Program-made: the position numbers and the translations under genes
In this document: positions 55,172 to 63,543 of the stretch, piece by piece
Layout: each line of letters opens with the position of its first letter
Numbering within the stretch: position 1 is the first letter of the stretch
DNA from: an uncultured Lachnospiraceae bacterium
GTDB taxonomy: Bacteria > Bacillota > Clostridia > Lachnospirales > Lachnospiraceae
Direction of reading: 5' to 3'
DNA: 64,000 bases
Assembly: GCA_947577185.1 (NCBI GenBank)
Contig: CANPUE010000001.1
Span: 124,001-188,000 of the forward strand
The notes under the pieces: model-generated
Databases searched by the model: none
What the model was told of the DNA's origin: nothing
What the model saw: only the letters and a program-made list of their open reading frames with translations

Positions 55172-56044
55172 TCATGATATCGAGATGTCCAGCGCCTTAT
55201 TGAGAGCATCGCAGAGAATGTGACTGATCTGCTGTACCTGAAAATCCACGTCCTTACTCGTCACATACATATTATTCAGTTCTGAAAGCGCACTGGGATA
55301 TTCCCCTATGGCATCTCCTACAATTGTAGCCGCATCGACGACCGTAGGCACACCGATTGCCAGGACAGGCACCTGCAAGCTTTCCCGCGTCAGCGCGTTT
55401 CTGTGGTTTCCCACGCCGGATCCCGGATGAATGCCGGTATTGGTAATCTGTATCGTGCGGTTGAGCCGTTTCGTCGATCTGGCCGCCAGCGCGTCAATGA
55501 CGATCACCTGATCCGGCGATGTCTGTTCAATCACTCCTTTTATGATTTCCGCCGACTCCATGCCGGTCTTTGCCATAACACCGGGGACAAGGCTACTGAC
55601 CATATGCATCCTGGAGCAGTTATACGCCACCTTGCCGTATTCCATTACGATGTGCCTGTTGATGAAAAGGTTATCCACGACATTGGGCCCCAGGGAATCG
55701 GCCGTGACATCCCGGTTGCCCAGCCCCACGACCAGAATGGACTTTTCCTTCTCCGGCTCTGTCAGAAGGTTCCTGATTTCATCTGCAAGAATATCCGAGA
55801 TTTCCTGATGGTAATCTTCCTCCGGCTCGATCATCGCAGGCGCCTCCAGTGTCACATAAATCCCCATCGGTTTTCCCATGGCCCGCGCGCCGTTTTTTGT
55901 CTCGATGATCACTTTGGTGATATGCACATCACTGTCCTCGTCATAATTTTCTTCCACTTTTATTCCATGAACTTCGTTTACTTTCCCGTCAATGTTTTCC
56001 CTGGCTTCCAGAGCCAGGTCTGTTCTGACCTGAAACCAACTCAT
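55172..56044 (-). CDS. gpr: Germination protease GPR
   Basis: GPR degrades small acid-soluble spore proteins at germination. The 290-residue protein begins with the pro-peptide cleavage region VRTDLALEARENIDGK and has the family motifs GLGNRDVTADSLGPNVVDNL and VIVIDALAARSTKRLN. Full length. A conserved gpr-spoIIP-lepA-hemW order places it with Bacillus. The region upstream contains TATAAT but no clear forespore sigma-G box. Confidence 0.94.
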   Translation of the reverse strand: MSWFQVRTDLALEARENIDGKVNEVHGIKVEENYDEDSDVHITKVIIETKNGARAMGKPMGIYVTLEAPAMIEPEEDYHQEISDILADEIRNLLTEPEKEKSILVVGLGNRDVTADSLGPNVVDNLFINRHIVMEYGKVAYNCSRMHMVSSLVPGVMAKTGMESAEIIKGVIEQTSPDQVIVIDALAARSTKRLNRTIQITNTGIHPGSGVGNHRNALTRESLQVPVLAIGVPTVVDAATIVGDAIGEYPSALSELNNMYVTSKDVDFQVQQISHILCDALNKALDISIS

Positions 56045-56170
56045 ACCCTCATGTCCTCGTTTCTTCTTTCCTTTTTCTGAGGAACTGTTAAAATCTGACA
56101 GTCCCTTGGTTTATTATATGCGGTCGGACTCATCTCGGTTTAGTTTTTACAATATTTTCGAAATTATGTA

Positions 56171-56199
56171 TTGACAGAAATTAGCAGTTATTCTACAAT
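56171..56199 (+). promoter_or_regulatory. rpsT promoter
   Basis: TTGACA (56171-56176) and TACAAT (56194-56199) are spaced by 17 on the plus strand, about 85 bases before rpsT. Confidence 0.8.
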
Positions 56200-56284
56200 A
56201 ATATCTGTGTTTCAATTAAAACGTCCGTGTCCGAATTAATGAGACACTTTCCTGAAAAATCCACTAAAGTAGGAGGTGTATATC

Positions 56285-56548
56285 TTGGCTAATATCAAAT
56301 CTGCTAAAAAAAGAATTTTGGTAAACAGAACGAAGGCTGATAGAAATAAAGCTATCAAATCCGGTGTGAAAACTTCTGTTAAGAAGGTGACTGCCGCTGT
56401 TGCCGCGAACGACAAAGAAGCTGCAAACGCTGCATTGACCGCTGCTACCGCTGCCATTTATAAGGCTGCTTCCAAGGGCGTATTCCAGAAGAATACAGCT
56501 TCCAGAAAAGTATCCCGTTTAGCACAGGCAGTTAACAAGATGGCTTAA
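56285..56548 (+). CDS. rpsT: 30S ribosomal protein S20
   Basis: S20 is a small-subunit protein with three helices. The 87-residue protein begins ANIKSAKKRILVNRTKADRN and ends LAQAVNKMA. The start is TTG at 56285: AGGAGG lies eight bases upstream and MANIKSAKKR is the normal beginning; the longer GTG version from 56276 adds three residues. It faces away from gpr and ends at a terminator. Confidence 0.97.
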   Translation: MANIKSAKKRILVNRTKADRNKAIKSGVKTSVKKVTAAVAANDKEAANAALTAATAAIYKAASKGVFQKNTASRKVSRLAQAVNKMA

Positions 56549-56576
56549 TTTTTTGGAATAAACGCAAAAAGATCAT

Positions 56577-56614
56577 AAAAAAACAACCCATTCCGTCATG
56601 TGGGTTGTTTTTTT
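56577..56614. terminator. Shared bidirectional terminator of rpsT and the TPM-domain gene
   Basis: Arms AAAACAACCCA (56580-56590) and TGGGTTGTTTT (56601-56611) with a 10-base loop are flanked by A and T runs. It can end rpsT on the plus strand and the TPM gene on the minus strand. Confidence 0.85.
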
Positions 56615-56629
56615 ATTGCTCTCCTGCGC

Positions 56630-57508
56630 TTAACGGCTGTGGCCGCCCCCGCCGTGGCTTCCTCCTCCTCCGCCGCCTCCGCTGTGGCTGCCGCCTCCGC
56701 TTCCGCCGCCTGATGTCTGAATCTTACGTCTCACAACAGATTTGCGTAAGAAGATATCCTGACTTTTCACAAATTCTCCGGCGCCGCCTTCTACATAAGT
56801 GCCCGCTGTCGTCGTCCTCTCCCCGCTGCGCGATTTCCAGTTGAGCGGAATAAAGACAGCCGCCGCGATCATTCCCGCCAAAAGCGGAATCATCCCGTTC
56901 ACATCCGCATGGAAAACTCTGTTTCCCATCATGTCATCATAAAAGTCATTCACATAAGTCTTATATGCGCGGTAGGGATTATTTTCCACATGCCGGTATA
57001 CCCGGTCGAGAATATGGTCGATATCCGCACTCGAATACGTGTCTTTCACGATGCCGGTCGTACAAAACCAGGTATAGATCCTGCCGTCATCCTCTCTGTG
57101 CCAGTTGTCCACCAAAAGCACGCCGTCGCCGTTAGGCTTATCATAACCGAAATGATTGTCTTCATAGAAACGTTCCGCATAGACCCTCACGAACTCATCG
57201 TAAGACACACCCGGCTCGATGTCCCTTGCATATTCTTTCAGAGATTCGTCTAATGTGATCAGGACAATATCGCAGCCCGTCTGTTTTTCCCTTTTTGAGA
57301 TCAGTTCCGAGAGCTTTCGTTCCTCCTCATCGCTCAGTACATCCGCCTGATCGAAGACACGCTGTGTCGTCGTACATTCCGTGTTTGTGCGTTCATGATA
57401 GTTTGCCTTTGCAGATGCATTATGTAAACCATTCAGCAACAGTAAAATACCTGCGAGCACGCCGACCGCCAGATAGAGCCATCTGAAATATCTAAAAAAT
57501 TCTTTCAT
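56630..57508 (-). CDS. TPM-domain membrane protein with Gly/Ser/His tail
   Basis: This 292-residue protein has an N-terminal membrane helix (about 10-28), a TPM domain (about 50-180, VFDQADVLSDEEERKLSEL; CDIVLITLDES), a second membrane helix (about 207-227), and a tail rich in Gly, Ser and His (about 265-292). TPM domains occur in thylakoid and bacterial membrane proteins and some have phosphatase activity; here the role is unknown. The ATG at 57508 follows GGAGG and overlaps closely the stop of the zinc-ribbon gene, so the two are probably co-translated. The His-rich tail could bind metal. Confidence 0.8.
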   Translation of the reverse strand: MKEFFRYFRWLYLAVGVLAGILLLLNGLHNASAKANYHERTNTECTTTQRVFDQADVLSDEEERKLSELISKREKQTGCDIVLITLDESLKEYARDIEPGVSYDEFVRVYAERFYEDNHFGYDKPNGDGVLLVDNWHREDDGRIYTWFCTTGIVKDTYSSADIDHILDRVYRHVENNPYRAYKTYVNDFYDDMMGNRVFHADVNGMIPLLAGMIAAAVFIPLNWKSRSGERTTTAGTYVEGGAGEFVKSQDIFLRKSVVRRKIQTSGGGSGGGSHSGGGGGGGSHGGGGHSR

Positions 57509-57510
57509 CG

Positions 57511-58494
57511 TCAAAGTACCTCCAGGATCTCGATCGCCAGATAGCAAAGCGCACTCACGCTGCAGAAGACGGAAAACGCATACGAAAGCACTTTTACCCT
57601 GGAGACCGGTGTTTTGCCAGTTACCTTACCCGTCTGCCCGTTCACATGAAATCGCCAGGTTTCTCCCCGGTAGCGGAAGAGATACATCCACACAGGCATC
57701 AGGGTGAACTGTGTATCACCGTCCCGTAAAGTCAGGTCTTTTGTCCCCGGCCGCATCGTATCATATCCGTTCAGCGACTGCTGCATGAGCTGTTCTGATG
57801 CGTTACGCACTTTCATTTTAGCACGTTCCGCAAGTTCCGGCGCGGTCTGGTTGTATACCTCACCGGAAAATCCCGACATATATTTCGGGTCAAAATTTTC
57901 CAGTGCACGGTACTGATAGGGCTCCATCAGATCCATCTCACCGTCATTCATGGCATAGGAGGCATCAACCGGAACTTTGTTAAAATCTGCCTCCATCTGT
58001 CTGACTACGTTATAATAGGAAGTCTCGATGTACTCGGTATCGCCGCTGCACCAGGTCCGTACTTTGGTTCCCTGGCCCGCGAAGTAATATCGGGCGTGAT
58101 AGTCATACATCCAGAACGGCACATAGATCCCTTCAAGCCCTTCGAGGCTCTTCTCCGACAGGAAGCCGGACGGCAGAAATGTCTTTTTATAAAATTCCCG
58201 ATTCAGAAATTCCACCGCCTCCTCCCTGCTGACCTGAAACGGCAGGATGAGACGCGGCTCATAAGCGCCTTCTATCCTTTCATCAAAGATCAGATGACTG
58301 CCGCAGTGTGTGCATCTGCACGCCGATGTATACTGTCCCGCGTCAACCGGCGCGCCGCAGTTCCCGCACTGTGTCACAGATCCCTCCCGTACCACGTTTT
58401 CGCTGTCCACACTTTCACAATGCGGACAATACATTTTTTTCCTGTGCGGCTCATAAACTGTATTGCCGCCGCAGTTTTTACATTTAAAAATCAT
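57511..58494 (-). CDS. Zinc-ribbon protein with C-terminal membrane helix
   Basis: The 327-residue protein starts MIFKCKNCGGNTVYEPHR and carries four CxxC pairs within the first 65 residues (CKNC, CPHC, CGNC, CTHC), i.e. two zinc ribbons. The middle is a folded domain (EGIYVPFWMYDYHARYYFAG), and a membrane helix ends the protein (about 300-322). The membrane neighbour TPM gene begins two bases after its stop, so they probably act together. Function unknown. ATG at 58494 after GAGAGGA is preferred. Confidence 0.82.
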   Translation of the reverse strand: MIFKCKNCGGNTVYEPHRKKMYCPHCESVDSENVVREGSVTQCGNCGAPVDAGQYTSACRCTHCGSHLIFDERIEGAYEPRLILPFQVSREEAVEFLNREFYKKTFLPSGFLSEKSLEGLEGIYVPFWMYDYHARYYFAGQGTKVRTWCSGDTEYIETSYYNVVRQMEADFNKVPVDASYAMNDGEMDLMEPYQYRALENFDPKYMSGFSGEVYNQTAPELAERAKMKVRNASEQLMQQSLNGYDTMRPGTKDLTLRDGDTQFTLMPVWMYLFRYRGETWRFHVNGQTGKVTGKTPVSRVKVLSYAFSVFCSVSALCYLAIEILEVL

Positions 58495-58565
58495 TTTTCC
58501 TCTCATTCTGCCGCCTGGCGGCTTTCCCCAAAAAACACTGTAACTGTCTTAATCCGTTCCCTAAA

Positions 58566-58594
58566 AATATATCAATCTCCAAATAAATCGTCAA
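58566..58594 (-). promoter_or_regulatory. Promoter of the zinc-ribbon/TPM pair
   Basis: TTGACG (58594-58589) and TATATT (58571-58566) with 17 spacing on the minus strand, about 70 bases before the gene. Confidence 0.65.
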
Positions 58595-58612
58595 GCATTT
58601 TCAAAAATACCA

Positions 58613-58641
58613 TTGCTCAATTCCTCCAAGTTTTATATACT
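58613..58641 (+). promoter_or_regulatory. Promoter of the purF-like gene
   Basis: TTGCTC (58613-58618) and TATACT (58636-58641) with 17 spacing on the plus strand. Just after the -10 box, CATGAT-8 bases-ATCATG (58651-58670) forms an inverted repeat, and CCCGCAG/CTGCGGG (58689-58710) forms a leader hairpin without T-run. Confidence 0.6.
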
Positions 58642-58739
58642 GATTATATACATGATCTTAACGCATCATGTCATCACAAAACAGCACCCCCGCAGCAATT
58701 TTTCTGCGGGTATCAGACAGAACAGGAGCAAATATTATT

Positions 58740-60146
58740 ATGGGTGGATTTTTTGGCGTCGCATCAAAGGAAGACTGTGTTTTTGATCTTTTTTTCGGTA
58801 CAGATTATCATTCTCATCTCGGCACCAGACGTGCAGGCATGGTGGTCTACAATAAGGAGCAGGGGTTCGACCGGGCAATTCACAATATTGAAAACGCGCC
58901 CTTCAGGACAAAATTTGACAAGGACGCAAATACCATGCGCGGCTGTACAGGAATCGGCTGTATCTCTGATTACGAGCCGCAGCCTCTGATCATACGTTCT
59001 CATCACGGAACCTATGCAATCACAACGGTCGGCAAGATCAATAACAAAGACGAGATTGTGGAGAAACTTTTTAAGAGCGGCCACGCCCATTTTCTGGAAA
59101 TGAGCGGAGGAGACATCAATGTCACGGAACTTGTGGCGGCAATCATCAATCAGAAGGAAAACTTTATCGCCGGACTGCAGTATGCGCAGGATCTGATCGA
59201 GGGATCCATGACCATGCTCTTAATGACCCCAAAGGGCATTTATGCCGCCAGGGATAAATACGGACGCACGCCTGTTTCCATCGGCAGAAAGAACGGCGCA
59301 CACTGCGTCTCGTTTGAAAGCTTTGCCTATCTGAATCTGGGATATGAAGAGGAACGGGAACTTGGCCCCGGTGAGATCGCCGTGATCACCCCCGAGGGAA
59401 CGACCACGCTCGCAGGCCCCGGAAAAGAGATGAAAATCTGTACCTTCCTGTGGGTCTACTATGGCTACCCCTCTTCCTCCTACGAAGGCATCAGCGTCGA
59501 AAAAATGCGCTATAACTGCGGCGCCATGCTCGCAAAACGCGACAATGTAACACCGGATATCGTCGCAGGCGTACCGGATTCCGGCACCGCGCATGCGATC
59601 GGCTATGCCAATGAGTCAGGCCTTCCGTTTTCCAGACCTTTTATCAAATATACGCCTACCTGGCCGCGTTCTTTCATGCCGACGATCCAGAGTCAGCGGA
59701 ATCTGATCGCCAAAATGAAACTGATCCCGGTGCATGATCTGATCAAAGACAAGAGTCTGTTACTGATCGATGATTCCATTGTACGCGGCACACAGCTTCG
59801 TGAAACGACGGAATTTTTATACCAGAGCGGCGCCAGAGAGGTACATATCCGGCCTGCCTGCCCTCCGTTATTATTCGGCTGTAAATACCTGAATTTCTCA
59901 CGTTCCACTTCTGAGATGGAACTGATCGCACGCCGTGTCATACAGGAAATCGAAAAAGACAACAAATATCCGAACCTGAACGTTTATGCAGATCCGGAAA
60001 CCACACAGTATCATGATATGCTGGAAAAAATAAGAGAGAAGCTCAATTTCACTTCTCTCCGTTATCACCGTCTCGACGACATGATCGAAGCCGTCGGGAT
60101 CGACAGATCAAAACTCTGTACCTATTGCTGGGACGGCCGCGAATAG
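58740..60146 (+). CDS. PurF-like amidophosphoribosyltransferase lacking the N-terminal cysteine
   Basis: This 468-residue protein has the PurF layout: N-terminal Ntn-type glutamine amidotransferase fold and C-terminal phosphoribosyltransferase with an intact PRPP motif LLIDDSIVRGTQ (about 341) and possible Fe-S cysteines (about 233, 373 or 380, 460, 463; CTYC). However, the start MGGFFGVASKEDC has no cysteine where PurF has the catalytic Cys1 (CGxFG). Hydrolysis of glutamine is thus doubtful. The longer upstream frame is not coding; ATG at 58740 has AGGAGC before it. It lies alone on the plus strand, outside a pur operon. Confidence 0.9.
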   Translation: MGGFFGVASKEDCVFDLFFGTDYHSHLGTRRAGMVVYNKEQGFDRAIHNIENAPFRTKFDKDANTMRGCTGIGCISDYEPQPLIIRSHHGTYAITTVGKINNKDEIVEKLFKSGHAHFLEMSGGDINVTELVAAIINQKENFIAGLQYAQDLIEGSMTMLLMTPKGIYAARDKYGRTPVSIGRKNGAHCVSFESFAYLNLGYEEERELGPGEIAVITPEGTTTLAGPGKEMKICTFLWVYYGYPSSSYEGISVEKMRYNCGAMLAKRDNVTPDIVAGVPDSGTAHAIGYANESGLPFSRPFIKYTPTWPRSFMPTIQSQRNLIAKMKLIPVHDLIKDKSLLLIDDSIVRGTQLRETTEFLYQSGAREVHIRPACPPLLFGCKYLNFSRSTSEMELIARRVIQEIEKDNKYPNLNVYADPETTQYHDMLEKIREKLNFTSLRYHRLDDMIEAVGIDRSKLCTYCWDGRE

Positions 60147-60165
60147 CGGCCGACAGCAAAACCAC

Positions 60166-60201
60166 CGCAGAGTCTGCCGTCAGGCTGCGATTATTTATTT
60201 T
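60166..60201 (+). terminator. Possible terminator after the purF-like gene
   Basis: CGCAG (60166-60170) and CTGCG (60185-60189) with a nested CTG/CAG form a hairpin, then ATTATTTATTTT. It overlaps the end of the facing suf gene and is only moderately convincing. Confidence 0.4.
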
Positions 60202-61115
60202 AAGAATCCGTTGATAATCTGTTCCTCCGCCTCAGTCTCCGTCAATCCGAGCGTCATCAGTTTGACGAGCTGTTCTCCCGCTATTTTGCCGATCGCTGCC
60301 TCATGGATCAGCGCCGCATCCACGTGGTTCGCCTCAAGCTGCGGAACCGCCAGCACCCTCGCCTGATCCATAATGATCGCATCGCATTCCGTATGCCCGC
60401 TGCAGGGCACATTGCCGATGATGCGGGAGTCAAATTTCTGATAAGAATCCTCTCTGGCAACCGAGCGGGAAACAATGTCCGCCCCGGCGCCCTCGCCGTT
60501 TAGTTCGACCTCATAGCTGCTGTACGCCTGCTGGCTTCCATGTGTCATCAGCCGCTCACGAACGATCAGTCTGGCCCCCGCCGCAAGCTTTGCCGTCGTT
60601 TTACGGTCCGTGGAGTCGACCCCTTTGATCTGTACCATCTCCATCTCCATAAAACTGCCTTCTTCCAGATAAAGTTCCGTCCCCGGATTCAGGATACGCT
60701 TTCCTTCACCGTCACCGGAACCGTAATGTTTCTCAACGTATTTCACTTTCGCATTTTTGCCCACATAAAAACGATGGATCCCGTCATGTTCCGAATCCTG
60801 GCCGCCGCAGTTATCGATCCCGCAGCCGGCTACAATGACCACGTCCGCATCTTCCCCGATATAGAAATCATTATAGACCGTCTCCCTGATGCCGCTGTTG
60901 CTTAATACCACCGGAATATGGAGACTCTCTTTCTTCGTCCCCGGCTTGATGTGGATGTCGATACCGCTCACGTCCTGTTTGGATATGATATCAATATTGG
61001 CCGTCGTATTTTTTTCTGACGTCTCGCCGTTTGCCCGGATATGATAGGCGCCCTCCGGCACCTCATGCAAATCCGCCACCTCCGCCAACAGGCGTTTCTG
61101 AATTGCGTCTAACAT
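60195..61115 (-). CDS. SufB/SufD-like scaffold protein
   Basis: This 306-residue protein matches the SufB/SufD scaffold family: a beta-helix core with SGHTECDAIIMDQA, VPQLEANHVDAALIHEAAIG and a GCGIDNCGGQ cysteine pair. It lacks the SufB extra N-terminal domain. Start at 61115 follows GGAGAG (MLDAIQKRLLAEV). The suf ATPase gene precedes it by 37 bases, and no sufS, sufU, or second SufB/D gene is in the window. Confidence 0.85.
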   Translation of the reverse strand: MLDAIQKRLLAEVADLHEVPEGAYHIRANGETSEKNTTANIDIISKQDVSGIDIHIKPGTKKESLHIPVVLSNSGIRETVYNDFYIGEDADVVIVAGCGIDNCGGQDSEHDGIHRFYVGKNAKVKYVEKHYGSGDGEGKRILNPGTELYLEEGSFMEMEMVQIKGVDSTDRKTTAKLAAGARLIVRERLMTHGSQQAYSSYEVELNGEGAGADIVSRSVAREDSYQKFDSRIIGNVPCSGHTECDAIIMDQARVLAVPQLEANHVDAALIHEAAIGKIAGEQLVKLMTLGLTETEAEEQIINGFLK

Positions 61116-61152
61116 ATTTGCTCTCCTTTTCGTTTCGCAATGATCTCCTGCA

Positions 61153-61884
61153 TCATTCTCTGTTTCCCGCACAGAGATTCCGCGCGGAAGAGGTTCCCAA
61201 AAGCCCCGGAAGGATCTGTTCTTTCTTACCCCTGTCTGCAATATGCCCATCCGCAACGACAACGATCTCATCCGCGATGTTCAAAATTCTCTCCTGATGG
61301 GAAATGATCACGATCGAACCATTCTGGTTCTTCCTGCGCATCCTCTCAAAGACCTGAATCAGATTCTGGAAACTCCACAGATCGATCCCCGCCTCCGGTT
61401 CGTCAAAAACGGAAAGCTTACTCTCTCTCGCAAGGAGCGTGGCGATCTCGATCCTTTTCAATTCTCCTCCGGAAAGAGAAGCGTTCACTTCCCGCCTGAT
61501 ATAGTCTCTGGCACACAGTCCGACCTCCACCAGATATTCGCAGGCATCCGCCGCCGTAAGCGGCCTGCCGGAGGCAATGCGCAGCAGATCCAGTACTTCA
61601 AGCCCTTTGAAACGCACCGGCTGTTGAAATGCAAACCCGACTCCAAGATTCGCCCGCTGTGTGATGCTCATTTCCGTGATATCGACTCCGTCTAAGATAA
61701 TGCGGCCGGAAGTCGGTTTCTCAATCCCTGCGATCAGTTTGGCAAGCGTAGATTTACCGCTGCCGTTTGGCCCGGTGATCACCACAAATTTATGATCTTC
61801 CACCGTCAGACTGATATCTCGGACAATTTCTTTTTGACTGATTTCCTCGGATACTTCAAACGAAATATTTTTTAATTCCAGCAT
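61153..61884 (-). CDS. sufC: SufC-like ABC ATPase
   Basis: SufC is the ATPase of the Fe-S assembly machine. The 243-residue protein has Walker A GPNGSGKST (about 38-46), signature LSGGELKRIE (about 141), Walker B VFDEPEAGID, and the H-switch. Upstream frame to 62028 is not coding; ATG at 61884 (MLELKNISF) fits SufC. It leads the two-gene suf module with a consensus promoter. Confidence 0.92.
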   Translation of the reverse strand: MLELKNISFEVSEEISQKEIVRDISLTVEDHKFVVITGPNGSGKSTLAKLIAGIEKPTSGRIILDGVDITEMSITQRANLGVGFAFQQPVRFKGLEVLDLLRIASGRPLTAADACEYLVEVGLCARDYIRREVNASLSGGELKRIEIATLLARESKLSVFDEPEAGIDLWSFQNLIQVFERMRRKNQNGSIVIISHQERILNIADEIVVVADGHIADRGKKEQILPGLLGTSSARNLCAGNRE

Positions 61885-61951
61885 CGTAATTCTCCATTCT
61901 TGTCCAGCCCGCAAATTTGGGCAGTGTTTATAGCACTTTTCATACCTTTTT

Positions 61952-61980
61952 AGTTTAGTAAAAACAATTTCATTTGTCAA
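61952..61980 (-). promoter_or_regulatory. Promoter of the suf module
   Basis: TTGACA (61980-61975) and TAAACT (61957-61952) are spaced by 17 on the minus strand, with a leader of about 60 bases. Confidence 0.75.
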
Positions 61981-62049
61981 ACAAAAACCGCGTAATCTGT
62001 TTATTCTCCTGCCGCTCTGCACGGTCACTTTCTTTTCCCTGTAAATAAA

Positions 62050-62091
62050 AAACGCTGTTTTCCTGCTCGAAGCAGGTATGTAACAGCGTTT
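62050..62091 (-). terminator. Terminator of the carboxylesterase gene
   Basis: On the minus strand AACGCTGTT and AACAGCGTT arms (62091-62082 and 62060-62051) with an inner CCTGC/GCAGG stem are followed by a T run. It ends about 100 bases after the gene and separates it from suf. Confidence 0.85.
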
Positions 62092-62189
62092 GATCTGATT
62101 ACGACCAGATAAAGATAAAAATTTTATTGTACTTTGTTATATATACAGGAGAACGCCGCAAAATGATCACAAATACATGCATTCAAATA

Positions 62190-63506
62190 TTAAATATTGA
62201 GTTCCTGCACATACGCACTCCTCTTTGTGCATTCTTTCCAGTGTGTGAGCCCTTCTCCATTCGGATCTCCATATTTCATAAAATTCGTCCAATAATCCAG
62301 CATACGGCCGCTCAGCGTATAGTCTGCCTGCTCCCACGGTCTCCAGCACCGTTTCAGCGTACCGAACATATACCACAGTTCTGAGGAATGGAACGCGCCG
62401 TTTTGATCTCCCGGAAGCTCACGTGTGAAATAATACATGTAAGCCGGTTTTCGTCCCAGCGCTTCCAGTTTATGGCAAAATGCCATACTGCCGTTATAAA
62501 GCGGCTGTTCTTCCGGTTTGTCATACTGGTCTTTTTCCACCAGAATATCATGTTTTGTACATCCTATGAGATAAGGAATATCCCGTATTTTTCCCTGATC
62601 AATCAGTGCATAATACCCGTCTTTTAAAACATATCCGTCAATCACCGGAGTCAGAAAAAGTCCTTTTGCCTTGGGCATCACTGCCCCGAAAAGCGGCCGC
62701 ATGGCTTTCATGATTTCCTCTGCGGGTTTTTGCCGCATCTCTTCGAGACTGCCGGCCTTTAAGATGTCAGACAATACGAGTCCATAGGATTCCGCCTCTT
62801 TGAGCGGCAGATCCCGGTGGATGCCGCCCCCGTAGGAACCGCCGCTCTGCAGGATCGCTCCTGCAATAAGCCCCTCTGTCAGAGAAGAGGAAACAAGTGT
62901 CTGTACGCTCATTGCGCCTGCACTCTGTCCGAACACCGTGATATTATGCGGATCGCCGCCAAACGCCGCGATATTGTCATACACCCACCGCAAAGCCGCG
63001 ATCTGATCCAGCATGCCATAATTTCCCGAGCTGTGCTGCGGATTCTCCCCGCTCAGCCATGGGTGCGCCAGAAAACCAAACAGATTGCACCGGTACTCCA
63101 CCGATACCAGAATGACGCCCCGCCTGCAGTATTCGGCGCCGTCAAATTCCATCTCGGACGCATACCCGCTTAGAAATGCCCCGCCATGAATCCAGAATGC
63201 CACCGGGCAGCTGCCGCCTTCCATTCCCTTAGGTGTCCAGATATGCAGATACAGGCAGTCTTCATCCATACGGCGCCGATACGCTTCATCGCTGAAAAAC
63301 TCCTTCGTATACAATGGATCCGGCGTATCTTCCTGCATACAGCGGCTGCGAAAATCGTCCGCCTGCCAGATGCCTTCCCATGAAAATGGCTGCGGCTCCC
63401 TCCAGCGCAGTTCTCCCACAGGCGGCTTAGCATAGGGAATCCCACGATACAGCATGTAGTCTCCCATATCCACACCTTTTATTTTTCCACATCGTGTTTC
63501 GATCAT
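62190..63506 (-). CDS. Type-B carboxylesterase
   Basis: The 438-residue protein is a carboxylesterase of the cholinesterase/para-nitrobenzyl esterase family: N-terminal RGIPYAKPPVGELRWREP, oxyanion-hole motif WIHGGAFLSG, nucleophile in FGQSAGAMS (about S193) and a histidine in AFHSSELWYMFG (about H374). It has no signal peptide, so is cytoplasmic. ATG at 63506 follows GGGAGGAAAA. It lies 37 bases after purA, on the same strand; the substrate is unknown. Confidence 0.9.
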   Translation of the reverse strand: MIETRCGKIKGVDMGDYMLYRGIPYAKPPVGELRWREPQPFSWEGIWQADDFRSRCMQEDTPDPLYTKEFFSDEAYRRRMDEDCLYLHIWTPKGMEGGSCPVAFWIHGGAFLSGYASEMEFDGAEYCRRGVILVSVEYRCNLFGFLAHPWLSGENPQHSSGNYGMLDQIAALRWVYDNIAAFGGDPHNITVFGQSAGAMSVQTLVSSSLTEGLIAGAILQSGGSYGGGIHRDLPLKEAESYGLVLSDILKAGSLEEMRQKPAEEIMKAMRPLFGAVMPKAKGLFLTPVIDGYVLKDGYYALIDQGKIRDIPYLIGCTKHDILVEKDQYDKPEEQPLYNGSMAFCHKLEALGRKPAYMYYFTRELPGDQNGAFHSSELWYMFGTLKRCWRPWEQADYTLSGRMLDYWTNFMKYGDPNGEGLTHWKECTKRSAYVQELNI

Positions 63507-63543
63507 CACAGTTTTCCTCCCGCCTGTCTTGTCTCAGTGAATA

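Noticed and set aside
56045-56170. Sigma-G promoter of gpr
   Set aside because: A CATATAAT string exists but no matching -35 at the right distance; support too weak.
58689-58710. Attenuator before the purF-like gene
   Set aside because: CCCGCAG/CTGCGGG forms a hairpin but no T-run follows; no known purine riboswitch features.
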